From NCBI RefSeq assembly GCF_018398315.1, contig NZ_JAHBRW010000001.1, forward strand, positions 2,488,501-2,552,500: a stretch of DNA of 64,000 bases, in the 5' to 3' direction. The notes under the pieces are model-generated. The model was given only the letters and a program-made list of their open reading frames with translations. It searched no databases and was not told where the DNA came from. Position numbers and translations under genes: made by a program. This stretch comes from Chelatococcus sp. YT9. Its GTDB lineage: Bacteria > Pseudomonadota > Alphaproteobacteria > Rhizobiales > Beijerinckiaceae. Below, in pieces: positions 45,671 through 55,276 of the stretch. Position 1 is the stretch's first letter. Every line of letters begins with the position of its first letter.

Positions 45671-46381
45671 TCAAGTCTCAATCGTCACGACTGGCGTCGC
45701 GGCATCGGCGATCTTGACGCTGGTCTGGCCGCCGCAATGAATGGCGATGAGCGTGGTGAAATCAGCGATAGCCTGGTTGATGTCACCTTCGCCATTGGCC
45801 TGGATGGTGGCGATAACCCGTGTGGAACGGGGCGAAATCCCGGTGCGTGCGTCTTGCCGCCAGTTCCAGCGGCGGCACAACACATGGCGGGCGTCGGCGT
45901 ACACGACCTCGCCCTCCTTGGGAGGGTCGTTTTCCTCGCCAGGTTCGGAAGCGCCCATGTCGATGAAGCTGTCGCCCGCGCGCGCGAAGCGAAAGGCAAG
46001 AGGCGGCTCGATCTTGTCGAGGTCGTCCGCGCCGCAGCACATCACATGCGTGAGCGACACGGCGTTATAGAGATCGACGAAGCTGTTCACGACCGGCAGC
46101 CGCTCGCCCGCGAGGACGCGCTTCACCAGCCGCTCGACCGAGGAGCGATAGCTTGTGCGCTTGATGCCGAAGCCCTTGTAGGCAGAGCGCCACGCGGCGA
46201 TGCCAGGAATCTCTGACAGTTCGTGGCCACTCCAGCGTTCGCGACAGGCGGCCTCGCGCTCGGCGATCAGGGCATCGAGCGAGGGCGGGCGGGCTCCCTG
46301 GATCTGGAGGCCTTCAATCACGACCGCCGCGATGCGAGCCGCCGGAAACTGCGGAGAGATTTCGGCAATGGATAGTTGCAT
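45671..46381 (-). CDS. B3/B4 (PheRS beta-like tRNA-binding) domain protein
   Basis: 236 residues. SLDALIAEREAACRERW, then IPGIAAWRSAYKGFGIKRTS, KRVLAGERLPVVNSFVDLYN, HVMCCGADDLDK and the C-terminal WNWRQDARTGISPRSTRVIA fit the stand-alone B3/B4 domain family, related to the tRNA-binding domain of PheRS beta chain. Its members may edit or bind charged amino acids; the role is unproved. Start ATG 46381 (MQLSIAEIS) is chosen. Separate from neighbouring genes, same strand as amn. Confidence 0.85.
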   Translation of the reverse strand: MQLSIAEISPQFPAARIAAVVIEGLQIQGARPPSLDALIAEREAACRERWSGHELSEIPGIAAWRSAYKGFGIKRTSYRSSVERLVKRVLAGERLPVVNSFVDLYNAVSLTHVMCCGADDLDKIEPPLAFRFARAGDSFIDMGASEPGEENDPPKEGEVVYADARHVLCRRWNWRQDARTGISPRSTRVIATIQANGEGDINQAIADFTTLIAIHCGGQTSVKIADAATPVVTIET

Positions 46382-46498
46382 GGTCCCCGTCCCGTTCGAA
46401 GCGGGCACAGATTGCCCCCTTCGTGCTGAACGAGCCATGCCACCACCGCAAGGGCGAGTTGCGGCGGCGTACCTTGTCGAGCGTTGGCGTTGGAGTGT

Positions 46499-47968
46499 TC
46501 AGCGAAACGGCGGCTCGTCGAAGCTGCGCAGTTTACGGGAGTGGAGCCCGTGGGTTTCTTCGCGCAAAAGGTCCAGAGCCTTCAGTCCGATGCGCAGATG
46601 CTCGCCCACGGCCCGCTCGTAGAAGGCGTTGGCGGCGCCCGGCAGCTTGATCTCGCCATGCAGGGGCTTGTCGGAAACGCACAGCAGCGTTCCGTACGGC
46701 ACGCGGAGACGATAACCCTGAGCGGCAATCGTGCCGCTTTCCATATCGACCGCGATGGCCCGCGACAGATTGATGCGCCGCCGCTCCTGGGTCCAGCGCA
46801 GTTCCCAGTTGCGATCGCCATTGGTGAGGACGGTGCCCGTGCGCAGACGTTGCTTCAGGGCATCGCCACGATCGCCGGTGATGATGGCCGCCGCTTCCTG
46901 CAACGCCACCTGGATCTCGGCGAGGGCGGGCACGGGGATATCGGTCGGCAGCAACCGATCGAGGATGCCATCCTGCCGGAGGTAGCCGTGGGCGAGCACA
47001 TAATCGCCGATGGTCTGCGACTGGCGCAGCCCCCCGCAATGGCCGATCATCAGCCAGCATTGCGGGCGCAGCACCGCGAGATGATCCGTGATGTTCTTGG
47101 CATTGGCCGGCCCGACGCCGATGTTTACGAGTGTCGTGCCCCGGCCATCCGCCGCGATCAGATGGTAGGCGGGCATCTGAAAGCGGTGCCAGGCAACGGC
47201 GGTCATCCGGGCGATGGCTTCAGCTTCGGAGAGATCGCGCTCAATAACGACATTGCCGGGCAGCACGAGGCGTTCAGCACGCCCGGCGGCGAGTTCCACG
47301 AGGCCAAGGCGCATGAACTGGTCGACATAGCGGTGGTAGTTGGTCAGGAGGATCCAGGGCTGGATATGGCGCCAGTCACTCCCGGTGTAGTGCACCAACC
47401 GGCGCAGCGAAAAATCGACGCGGGCCGCATCGAACAGCGCGAGCGGCCTGACACCTGTCGTGTCATCCTCCCATAGGCCGTCGGCGATCTCGTCTCCCAC
47501 CGAGGCGAGACGAGGGGGCGGGAAATAGCGGGCCAGTTCGGCCGCGGTCACTCCCGTTCCCGCGAGTTCGTCGCCGCGCTCGACCACATAAGGATAGGGG
47601 ATGTCCTGCTGGCTCAGGCCGACGGTGGCCGTGGCGCCGAATTCGCCCATAAGGTGGCGGAGCTGCTCGATGAGGTAGGCGCGAAAATGCCGGGGTTGGG
47701 TGACGGTGGTTGCATAGACGCCCGGCGCCTGGAATTTCGCGTAGGCGCGGGGCGTCACCGGCATGAGGCCGGGCGGTTCGTAGGTGACCCGAATTTCAGG
47801 GTAGCGATAGGAGGCGCGCTCGGTCGCAGTCGGAATGGTCTGGTTCTCGAGATAGGCCTCAAGCGCTCGCCTCAGCCCATTGGCGGCACCGGCGTGCAGC
47901 TCGGTCAGGCGGTCGACCGCTTCCTCAGGGGTTTTGACAGCAACGAAGCCGTTGGTTCGGCTGGGCAC
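46499..47968 (-). CDS. amn: AMP nucleosidase
   Basis: 489 residues, the usual length. Blocks are RASYRYPEIRVTYEPPGLMP near the N terminus, SQQDIPYPYVVERGDELA, and a C-terminal phosphorylase-type catalytic part with TLVNIGVGPANAKNITDHLA, RPQCWLMIGHCGGLR, AIAVDMESGTIAAQGYRLRV and DKPLHGEIKLPGAANAFYER. Cleaves AMP to adenine and ribose 5-phosphate, lowering the adenylate pool. No clear promoter features seen. Confidence 0.95.
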   Translation of the reverse strand: MPSRTNGFVAVKTPEEAVDRLTELHAGAANGLRRALEAYLENQTIPTATERASYRYPEIRVTYEPPGLMPVTPRAYAKFQAPGVYATTVTQPRHFRAYLIEQLRHLMGEFGATATVGLSQQDIPYPYVVERGDELAGTGVTAAELARYFPPPRLASVGDEIADGLWEDDTTGVRPLALFDAARVDFSLRRLVHYTGSDWRHIQPWILLTNYHRYVDQFMRLGLVELAAGRAERLVLPGNVVIERDLSEAEAIARMTAVAWHRFQMPAYHLIAADGRGTTLVNIGVGPANAKNITDHLAVLRPQCWLMIGHCGGLRQSQTIGDYVLAHGYLRQDGILDRLLPTDIPVPALAEIQVALQEAAAIITGDRGDALKQRLRTGTVLTNGDRNWELRWTQERRRINLSRAIAVDMESGTIAAQGYRLRVPYGTLLCVSDKPLHGEIKLPGAANAFYERAVGEHLRIGLKALDLLREETHGLHSRKLRSFDEPPFR

Positions 47969-48238
47969 GCAAGGCTCCCATCTTCATGGTGGACGACTTC
48001 CGCCGAATCTAACGCGAAACGCACGGGGTCGTCAGGGGATCCCCACAGGCATTCTCCGCGGATGGTTGCCGCTTCGGTTGAGTTTCCCGGCGCATCCTTT
48101 CGGTCCGGGTGGTACTTCTACAACGCATCAACGCTCACCGCGGGTGCAAACCGAGACACGGCAACGGCTCCGCTCGCACGGCAGTGCAGCATATGCTAGA
48201 TACCAGTCGGGTCCTGCCACTTTCCCGGTGACAACAGA

Positions 48239-49195
48239 ATGGTTCGAGGTTCAGTTTCGACGGCCGGCGCGACCGTCGCGAAAGTCTTGTGCCGCATCTC
48301 CTTCCCGATCATCTCAGCATTCGTTGTCCCTGCTATGACTGTGGCGCTTCCCGCCACGGTCTTGGCGGAAGGCCTCAATTCCGCTCAAGACCCCAACCGC
48401 GGAGTGGCGACATCCACGGCAACGCCAGCCCCCGCGGCGGCCGGTTGGGAATGCCTGACCATGCAACCCGTGCTGGCGCTCAACGGCCGCCTCGTTCATA
48501 CCGAGGCTCGCTTTAAGACCGGCGGGCGCCTTACCATCCTTGCGATCGGCTCCTCGACCACCGCCGGCGTGGGGACGTCGTCACCGGCCGCCGCCTATCC
48601 CGCTCAGTTGACGGCAAGGCTCGAGGAAAAGCTGCCGCTCGTCGATATCGACATGCATGTGTCGGGTATCGGTGGGGAGACGGCGGTGCAGACGCTCGCG
48701 CGGCTCGAGAAGGAGGTTTCCGCGTTGAAGCCTGATCTCGTCATTTGGCAGGTCGGCACCAACGACGCCCTTACCTCCGTGGGCGAGGACGTGTTCCGGA
48801 GTCTGGTGGAGCGCGGCATCGCCGCCGCGACCGCTGCCGAGGCCGACCTTATCCTCCTTGACCAGCAGTTCTTCCCGACGATTAGAGACAAGCAGCGCTA
48901 CGAGCGTTTCGTCAATCTGGTCACTGAGATCGGCCTGAAGACGAAGACATGTGTCTTTTCGCGCTATGCGTTGATGAAGGGCTGGGGAGACCAATCTGCG
49001 GTCGCCCTGCAGGCGATGCTATCAAGCGATGGCTTTCATATGAGCGACCGCGGCCATGCTTGTATGGCGCGTCTTCTCGGCCGGGAGATCCTGCGTGCGG
49101 CGCGTCAGGGCGACAAGCCGGTGGCGCTTGCCGATCCAACGTCATCAGGGGCTGTAACGGACAAGCACACCGCCGTGTCCACCCCGGGATTGTGA
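48239..49195 (+). CDS. exported SGNH/GDSL hydrolase
   Basis: 318 residues. A signal peptide is likely (residues about 1-44, with hydrophobic FPIISAFVVPAMTVALPATV). SGNH blocks are LAIGSSTTAGVGTSSPA (Ser), GIGGETAVQTL (Gly), WQVGTNDALTSV (Asn) and SSDGFHMSDRGHACMA (Asp-x-x-His). Such enzymes deacylate esters of polysaccharides or lipids in the envelope. The start GTG/ATG at 48239 comes before the signal peptide and is preferred; it overlaps nothing. Confidence 0.87.
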   Translation: MVRGSVSTAGATVAKVLCRISFPIISAFVVPAMTVALPATVLAEGLNSAQDPNRGVATSTATPAPAAAGWECLTMQPVLALNGRLVHTEARFKTGGRLTILAIGSSTTAGVGTSSPAAAYPAQLTARLEEKLPLVDIDMHVSGIGGETAVQTLARLEKEVSALKPDLVIWQVGTNDALTSVGEDVFRSLVERGIAAATAAEADLILLDQQFFPTIRDKQRYERFVNLVTEIGLKTKTCVFSRYALMKGWGDQSAVALQAMLSSDGFHMSDRGHACMARLLGREILRAARQGDKPVALADPTSSGAVTDKHTAVSTPGL

Positions 49196-49416
49196 AGCCC
49201 CGGGCTCGCCCAACAGCGGGCGAAGATCCCCAGTGTTCAATGCCCTCGGGAAGAACCACCTTTGCTGCGGCTTGGTCTTGATGGCTGGACTTGGCTCCCC
49301 CCTGGGATGAAGTCTTGCGCCCAATACCCAAGGGGTGCAGTGAAAGCGTTATGCCGGCCCTAGAAAGATGGCGGCCGTGGACGACCGCCATCCTTGTAGG
49401 GCAGCTTCTCAGGCTA

Positions 49417-49686
49417 TCAGTAGCAGTCCTGATAGCGGCGGCCACGATAGTAGTAAGTTTCGCAATTCGGAGCAGTGGCCGCACCGACCAGCGCGCCGCC
49501 GGCCGCGCCAACGGCGCCGCCGACCAGGGCGCCGCTCGCGCGGCCCGTGGCTAGCCCTCCAACCGCGGCGCCGGTCGCACCTCCGATCACCGCTCCGCCG
49601 ACGGCCCGGTCCTGTGGCGTGTTGCAGGCCGCTAGACCGCCAGCCATTCCGACGGTGACGAGGCCAATCGCCAGGATCTTTTTCAT
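49417..49686 (-). CDS. glycine-zipper lipoprotein (89 aa), second
   Basis: 89 residues. Lipobox LAAC (lipid Cys21) after MKKILAIGLVTVGMAGG. The body is a glycine-zipper helix (GGAVIGGATGAAVGGLATGR, GGAVGAAGGALVGAATAP) with an aromatic end (YYYRGRRYQDCY), the same plan as the lipoprotein at 17475. Probably an outer-membrane lipoprotein of the Gly-zipper/OmpA-like type. The start is supported by a AAAGGAAA ribosome-binding site. Confidence 0.82.
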   Translation of the reverse strand: MKKILAIGLVTVGMAGGLAACNTPQDRAVGGAVIGGATGAAVGGLATGRASGALVGGAVGAAGGALVGAATAPNCETYYYRGRRYQDCY

Positions 49687-50110
49687 GGGGTCGTTTCCTT
49701 TCAAACCGCGTGGAGACGTGCTCTCAACGCTCGAAAAAGCGAGACAGTTCCGGCCAAAACGGCAAATTTCCGATTTTGCGGCATGAGTCGCCGTTTGGTG
49801 CTGTATAGTTGATTGAACTTCACAGATCTTCGCGAAGTGTGATTAATACAAGTCGGATTATGTAAAAATCGTCAGTCACTAAATAAAGAATGCAACAATC
49901 TATTCTCAGAAAGCTTGACAGTAAACGCTAATTTGTCTGCCCGAAGATTGCCGCATTCTTGCGCGAAGTCACGCGCTCAAGCTGGAGTGTGATGTTTGAA
50001 CGTTGCGGCATGGCGATATGATTATCGCTCTGTCTGCAGCTGCGCTTAAGGTGATGTTGTCCACATCGCTTTTTGGAACAGGAGGACGTGCGTATGGATC
50101 TGACGCGGGC
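49687..50110. other. AT-rich spacer before the transglycosylase pair
   Basis: About 420 bases with AT-rich DNA (49800-49930) and no supported gene. It holds the promoter for the lipoprotein (minus) and for the transglycosylase (plus). GGAGG at 50081 lies too far from the ATG at 50111 to be its ribosome-binding site. Confidence 0.5.
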
Positions 50111-51112
50111 ATGAAGGGCGCGTACAGAAACGGCAGAATGCTGCTGACAGCTTCGTTTTTGGCGAGCGTGGGCTGCATCTCCGCCGCATCCGCCCAAGCC
50201 GAGCGGCGTGGGTTGGAAATCCCGCCTGGTCTGCAGGCGCCAGCAAAGGCTACTGGCAAGGAAGGGAAGGGGGAGTCCCGTCGCAAGGCACAGCGGGCCC
50301 GCGCGGCAGGCAGCAGCGTGGCTGCAGCGTCGGCCGGCACTTCCCCGCAGGCTGGCCCCGCCATTGAGGTAAAGGCGCTCGCGCCCGAGACGGCGGAAGC
50401 GGTTACACGTCCGCCGACGACGAAGTCGGCGGTCAAAGGAAAGCGGAAGGCACCGCGCCCGCTCGACCTGACGGCCGCATCGCTGCGCAAGCCGGTTGCC
50501 GCCTCGCTCTCAGCAGGCGCGCCTCGCTCGCCAGCTGCCAGCGCGCCAGCTGCCAACGCGATGGCTGAGGAGAGCCCCACGGACAAGGCTCTGGTGACCT
50601 CTTCGATAGCCGTCCGCACCCCGCAGCCGCCCGCCCCGGCAGGGCGAGCCCCCGTGCCGAAGCCGCTGAAGGTTGCCGTTGCGGAGCCGGGCACTGCGGA
50701 GATCGGTGCCAGCCGATCCTTGATTGATGCTGGCCCGGCCGCAGGCGGCGTGCATTCGCTGATTGCGCGTCATGCGGCGGCCAACGGTGTGCCGGTGGAT
50801 CTTGCGACCGCTGTGGTTCGCGTCGAGAGCCGGTTCAATCCGCGCGCCCGCAATGGTGTCAATGTCGGGCTGACGCAGATCAGTACGGCCACAGCGCGTG
50901 GAATGGGGTACCAAGGCCCAATCCAGGGTCTCTACGACGCTGATACGAACTTGCGATATGGAATTCGTTATCTCGCGCAGGCTTATCGCCTTGCGGGAGG
51001 GGACACCTGCCGGACTGTCTTGAAGTATCAGGCCGGTCATCGCGCAACGTCCATGACGGGCGCTGCGCGGGCATATTGCGCCAAGGTGAAACCCCACGTC
51101 AGTCGGCGCTGA
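50111..51112 (+). CDS. SLT-domain lytic transglycosylase with long Ala/Pro linker
   Basis: 333 residues. Signal peptide about 1-30 (LLTASFLASVGCISAASAQA). A long basic Ala/Pro/Lys-rich linker (about 35-205) spans to the cell wall. The C-terminal SLT domain (about 215-320) has LATAVVRVESRFNPRARNGV (catalytic Glu in VES), VGLTQISTATARGMGYQGP and NLRYGIRYLAQAYRLAGGD. Start is uncertain: ATG 50111 and ATG 50138 are both possible. Followed by a paralogue at 51238. Confidence 0.87.
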   Translation: MKGAYRNGRMLLTASFLASVGCISAASAQAERRGLEIPPGLQAPAKATGKEGKGESRRKAQRARAAGSSVAAASAGTSPQAGPAIEVKALAPETAEAVTRPPTTKSAVKGKRKAPRPLDLTAASLRKPVAASLSAGAPRSPAASAPAANAMAEESPTDKALVTSSIAVRTPQPPAPAGRAPVPKPLKVAVAEPGTAEIGASRSLIDAGPAAGGVHSLIARHAAANGVPVDLATAVVRVESRFNPRARNGVNVGLTQISTATARGMGYQGPIQGLYDADTNLRYGIRYLAQAYRLAGGDTCRTVLKYQAGHRATSMTGAARAYCAKVKPHVSRR

Positions 51113-51237
51113 TCCTTCGGCCCGGTTAGGTCAAGGCTCAGCATAGGCCGGCATTTTTGCCGCTGTTGGAGCTGGCAGGCTGCGAGGCATCGCCTCGCGG
51201 CGCGGTGTTTATTGAGCCATTTCGAGGAGTGAGAGTA

Positions 51238-51909
51238 TTGCGTTTCGTCAAAATGATTGCGTGTATAAGTTTGTCTACGCTTTGCATGGCCGGCGCTGTT
51301 TCGGCTTCGGAAGCCCAAGCGGAGTCGGAAATCCCGGGCGCTCTCGATATCAATCGCATGGGTGAGCTGGTGCTCGGCGCGAAGAAGCCGAGCGCGCTGA
51401 TTGATGCTCACAGTCACCCGGTCATCGGTTACAAGGGGCAGATCCGCGTGAAAGCGGGCAAGCCGCTGCGCTACAATGCTGCCTATCGCGACCGGTACAC
51501 CGATCTTATCGAGCATTATGCCAAGGAGAACGGTCTGCCGGTTGGACTCGTCGACGCCGTCATGCGCGTGGAGAGCCGTTATAAGCGGAACGCGTTCAGT
51601 GGTGTCGCGGTCGGTCTCATGCAGATCAAGCCGTCGACGGCGCGCGACATCGGCTATGTCGGCACGGTGGCGGGACTTTACGCGCCTGACGTCAACATCA
51701 TGTATGGTGTCAAGTATCTCGCCGGCGCCTACCGGCGCGCCGGTGGTGACACGTGCGGCACCATCATGCGCTACAACAGCGGCTATTATGCCAAGCGGCC
51801 GAATGCCACCAATCGCGATTATTGCGCCAAGGTTAAGGGCATCCTCGCGGAGCAAAACCGCCAGAAGCGGCAGGATCCTGGCGAGCAGCAGGTCGCGGAC
51901 CGCGGCTGA
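51238..51909 (+). CDS. SLT-domain lytic transglycosylase, paralogue of the preceding gene
   Basis: 223 residues. Signal peptide about 1-27 (VSASEAQA). The SLT domain (about 95-205) has VDAVMRVESRYKRNAFSGVA (Glu in VES), VGLMQIKPSTARDIGYVGTV, MYGVKYLAGAYRRAGGDTC and the final YNSGYYAKRPNATNRDYCAK. It lacks the long linker of its neighbour. Start TTG 51238 is chosen with GAGGAG 9 bases before it; ATG 51253 is the alternative. Confidence 0.87.
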   Translation: MRFVKMIACISLSTLCMAGAVSASEAQAESEIPGALDINRMGELVLGAKKPSALIDAHSHPVIGYKGQIRVKAGKPLRYNAAYRDRYTDLIEHYAKENGLPVGLVDAVMRVESRYKRNAFSGVAVGLMQIKPSTARDIGYVGTVAGLYAPDVNIMYGVKYLAGAYRRAGGDTCGTIMRYNSGYYAKRPNATNRDYCAKVKGILAEQNRQKRQDPGEQQVADRG

Positions 51910-51961
51910 CGGTGCTCCGCGCCGCCTTGACCCGGTGGCTGGCGACGCCTATCGAACAGTC

Positions 51962-52352
<391 letters not shown>

Positions 52353-53204
52353 ACAACCGCTCTCCGCCCATTCCTTCTCGCGCCTTGCCGTGCGCATGGG
52401 CGGGACGGTGGCATTGCGTGCTGCGGTTCTGATTCAAAATGTCACGCCATCGCGTTGGGTGGGAATCATTTTTCGCTCGGTGGTGCCGTGCACGAAGCCC
52501 CTATCATCGCCTTCGCACCATGTGGCGTGGGGGTTAAGCGGTAACATCCGGCTGACGGCCTGGGATTGCGCCCCACAGAGCAGCGCGGGGCTCATGGGCT
52601 TCGGCCAGATCCACGCGCAAGTTCTTGCCACAGAATCGCATTTTCGCCCTGTCCGCCGTGCCATGACGTGATCACAGATGACATCCATGGTGATGATCTT
52701 GATTCAGTTTTCAATCTCAAGTGATTGAAAGATAATCAGTTTATACTGATTTAGGGCTGATGGCCGCAAGACGCTTCGGCGGCACACGGTTCGTAGTCAC
52801 AGCCCGCGCTCGTCCTCCAGGAAAGTAAATCCGCCCGGGTGCATCGCGCCTGCGTCGACCGACAGGTTAGCTGGCGATGGACGGCGCATTCCGACTGTCG
52901 CGATCTTGGCGGCCAGCGAGAGATGATCCTCGGCCGCGTGAGCTGCCATGGCTCGTGGTCCTGCGCAGCCTTTGAAAAAAAGTGACGAGATTTGGAGCGG
53001 CTTCCGCGTCGGAAGGCGTTGGACGGCAAGCCTTCGTTAACCTTGAAGGAGTGTCATGGCGGCTCCTGGGAGCCATCACCGGAACTCCCGATTCCATTGA
53101 CGACCATAAAATCCCATGCTATCCCAAATCATCCCGTCGACGGCGGGATTCTTAAGCTCAGACAAGGTGTTTGGCGCCTCCTGCGGGACTGGCGACAGGC
53201 CGTC
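52353..53204. other. long spacer between rnpB and mraZ
   Basis: About 850 bases with no recognisable gene, including two adjacent hairpins (52709-52751). The segment carries the rnpB 3' end and terminator region and, in its distal part, the promoter of the cell-division operon. Open frames crossing it are weak. Confidence 0.5.
52709..52751. repeat. two adjacent perfect palindromes, AT-rich
   Basis: TTTCAATC (52709-52716) pairs with GATTGAAA (52723-52730), followed directly by AATCAGT (52734-52740) and ACTGATT (52745-52751). The second includes TTATAC-like bases that could be a promoter -10 region. Two palindromes in tandem suggest a regulator-binding or RNA structural element. Confidence 0.5.
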
Positions 53205-53222
53205 GTTTGGGGTGTTTGGGGT
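53205..53222. promoter_or_regulatory. tandem 9-bp repeat, candidate MraZ box
   Basis: GTTTGGGGT occurs twice in tandem (53205-53213 and 53214-53222), 63 bases before mraZ. MraZ binds direct repeats of TGGG-N type in front of its own gene; here the period is 9, not the 10 seen in E. coli, so the match is approximate. Confidence 0.5.
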
Positions 53223-53284
53223 CGATATGCGCGCGCTTCCGTTATCTGCGCGCGCAAGCGAGGGGACGGCTGGGATCGGTTGCC

Positions 53285-53779
53285 ATGGACCGCTTTGTGT
53301 CCAACTTCACCAACCGGTTGGACGCGAAGGGACGGGTCTCCATTCCGGCGTCATTTCGGGCCGTTCTCGTGAGGGATGGTTTCGAGGGGCTCTATGTGCA
53401 TCCGGCGCTGGACACGCCAGCTCTGGACGCCGGGGGCAACGCTCTGTTGATGGAGATCGACGGCTTGCTGTCGACGCTGTCTCCCTATTCGGAGGAGCGG
53501 GATCATCTCTCGACAGCCCTCCTGGGGACGAGCGAGGTTTTGAAGGTGGATACGGAGGGGCGCGTCATCCTCACGGATACGCTGCGCGACCATGCCGGTA
53601 TCTCCGACCATGTCACCTTTGTGGGGCATGGTCAGAAGTTTCAGATGTGGCAGCCGGAGCTGTTCCGGACCCATCTCGAGGAGGCGCGGGCGAAGGTGCG
53701 GGAGCTCAAGCGCGCCCTTGGCGTCGCGAGCCTTGGCAATGCGCCAAAAGTTCCGGGGTCTTCCGGAGCACGGGAATGA
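53285..53779 (+). CDS. mraZ: division/cell wall cluster transcriptional repressor MraZ
   Basis: 164 residues. Two AbrB-like SpoVT domains: the first has [20 protein letters not shown], the second [20 protein letters not shown]. MraZ represses the dcw operon and itself, binding TGGG-type repeats upstream. Start ATG 53285 gives the canonical [17 protein letters not shown]. The stop overlaps rsmH start (ATGA). First gene of the mra/dcw cluster. Confidence 0.95.
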   Translation: MDRFVSNFTNRLDAKGRVSIPASFRAVLVRDGFEGLYVHPALDTPALDAGGNALLMEIDGLLSTLSPYSEERDHLSTALLGTSEVLKVDTEGRVILTDTLRDHAGISDHVTFVGHGQKFQMWQPELFRTHLEEARAKVRELKRALGVASLGNAPKVPGSSGARE

Positions 53780-54882
53780 CGACGGGTCGCGGTGGCGGCC
53801 AGGCTGGAGACGGCCCGGTTGACACTGCTGGCGGACCGGCCCGTCACATTCCCGTGCTGCTGGAGGAGGTGCTGGATGCGCTCGGCCCGCAACCGGGCGG
53901 TGCCTATCTCGACGGTACGTTCGGCGCGGGCGGCTATACCAGCGCCATCCTGCGGGCATCCGAGGGTGTCCGCGTGCTCGCGCTCGACCGCGACCCCGAC
54001 GCTATCCGCAACGGGCAATCGCTTGTTGAGAGGGCCGCGGGACGACTTATCCTCATCGAAGGCCGCTTCGGCAATCTCGAGGATCACGCCGCGGAGGCGG
54101 GCTTTCTCCCGCTCGATGGCGTGGTACTCGATATCGGCGTGTCATCCATGCAGGTGGACCAGGGTGAGCGGGGGTTCTCCTTCCGCCATGATGGTCCGCT
54201 TGACATGCGCATGGAGCAGGCCGGGCGCAGCGCGGCCGACATCGTCAATGAAGCGGCTGAAGGCGAGATCGCCGATATCCTTTACCATTTCGGCGAGGAG
54301 CGGCGGTCACGGGCGATCGCGCGTGCCATCCTGGAAGCCCGGCGCCGTGCGCCTATCCGCACGACAGGCGAACTGGCCGACCTCGTTGCGGGCATCGTGC
54401 GGGCCGAGCCGAATGGTCCCCATCCCGCGACGCGCTCCTTCCAGGCTCTGCGCATCGCGGTCAATGACGAACTCGGTGAACTCGTGCGCGCGCTCCACGC
54501 CGCCGAGCGGGTGCTCCGGCCTGGCGGTCGGCTCGTCGTGGTCACCTTCCATTCGCTGGAAGACCGGATCGTCAAGCAGTTCATGGCACGGCGCTCTGCG
54601 CGGACTGCCGGCGTCTCCCGGCATCTGCCCGGTGAGGCCGTGGATGATGCGACCTTCGCACTCGTGACGCGTGGTCCGGTCACGGCGTCGGAGGCTGAAC
54701 TCCGGGCCAATCCGCGTGCGCGGTCAGCCAAGCTGAGGGCTGCGGAGCGCACGACGGCACCGACGCGCGCGGAAGACGAGGACGTTTTGGCGCTGGCGGC
54801 ACTGCCCGAGGCGGGCCGTTCCGGAAAGCCCCGGCCGAAGAGCGGGCGACCAGGTTCCAGTCGAGGAAGGACGCGTACATGA
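53776..54882 (+). CDS. rsmH: 16S rRNA (cytosine-1402-N4)-methyltransferase
   Basis: 368 residues. [35 protein letters not shown] (SAM motif I), [45 protein letters not shown] and [20 protein letters not shown] with [15 protein letters not shown] are the family blocks. The C-terminal tail is Ala/Arg-rich and extended. ATG 53776 is the family start; the frame is open upstream only by chance over mraZ. Overlaps mraZ and ftsL by four bases each. Confidence 0.95.
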   Translation: MTTGRGGGQAGDGPVDTAGGPARHIPVLLEEVLDALGPQPGGAYLDGTFGAGGYTSAILRASEGVRVLALDRDPDAIRNGQSLVERAAGRLILIEGRFGNLEDHAAEAGFLPLDGVVLDIGVSSMQVDQGERGFSFRHDGPLDMRMEQAGRSAADIVNEAAEGEIADILYHFGEERRSRAIARAILEARRRAPIRTTGELADLVAGIVRAEPNGPHPATRSFQALRIAVNDELGELVRALHAAERVLRPGGRLVVVTFHSLEDRIVKQFMARRSARTAGVSRHLPGEAVDDATFALVTRGPVTASEAELRANPRARSAKLRAAERTTAPTRAEDEDVLALAALPEAGRSGKPRPKSGRPGSSRGRTRT

Positions 54883-55268
54883 TCCGCCTCATGCATCTCA
54901 TCGCCATAGCCTTGCTCGTGGGCTCGGCGGGCTACGCGTATTCCATCAAGTATGAGACGATCTACTACGCCGAGCAGGTGGCCAAACTGAAGACGCGTGT
55001 CCAGCGCGAGAAGGAGGCCATCGCGGTGATGCGGGCGGAATGGCAGTACTTCAATCGCCCCGATCGTCTGCAGGTGCTCGCCAAGCGCCATCTTGACCTG
55101 CAACCCCTCACGGTGAAGCAGATCGCGAAATTAAGCGACGTGCCGGAACGGCAGGCAAAGGTCGATGCCATCGGGCGCAAGCTCGAGTCGCTCGGTCTCG
55201 CCGAACCGACGGCAACGCCCCAGACCGGTTCGACGTCAGCAGCCAGCACCCCCTCTGCGGCGCGGTGA
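54879..55268 (+). CDS. ftsL: cell division protein FtsL
   Basis: 129 residues. A single N-terminal membrane helix (about 4-21) is followed by a coiled coil ([20 protein letters not shown]) and the conserved [20 protein letters not shown], the FtsL-type segment. A Ser/Thr/Ala-rich C terminus follows. Bridges FtsB/FtsQ to FtsI/FtsW at the septum. Overlaps rsmH (ATGA-type) and the ftsI GTG. Confidence 0.92.
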   Translation: MIRLMHLIAIALLVGSAGYAYSIKYETIYYAEQVAKLKTRVQREKEAIAVMRAEWQYFNRPDRLQVLAKRHLDLQPLTVKQIAKLSDVPERQAKVDAIGRKLESLGLAEPTATPQTGSTSAASTPSAAR

Positions 55269-55276
55269 GAGTCCAT

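Noticed and set aside
53116-53776. Extension of rsmH upstream over mraZ
   Set aside because: The frame is open, but the family start is at 53776, overlapping the mraZ stop by four bases; upstream residues have no similarity to RsmH.
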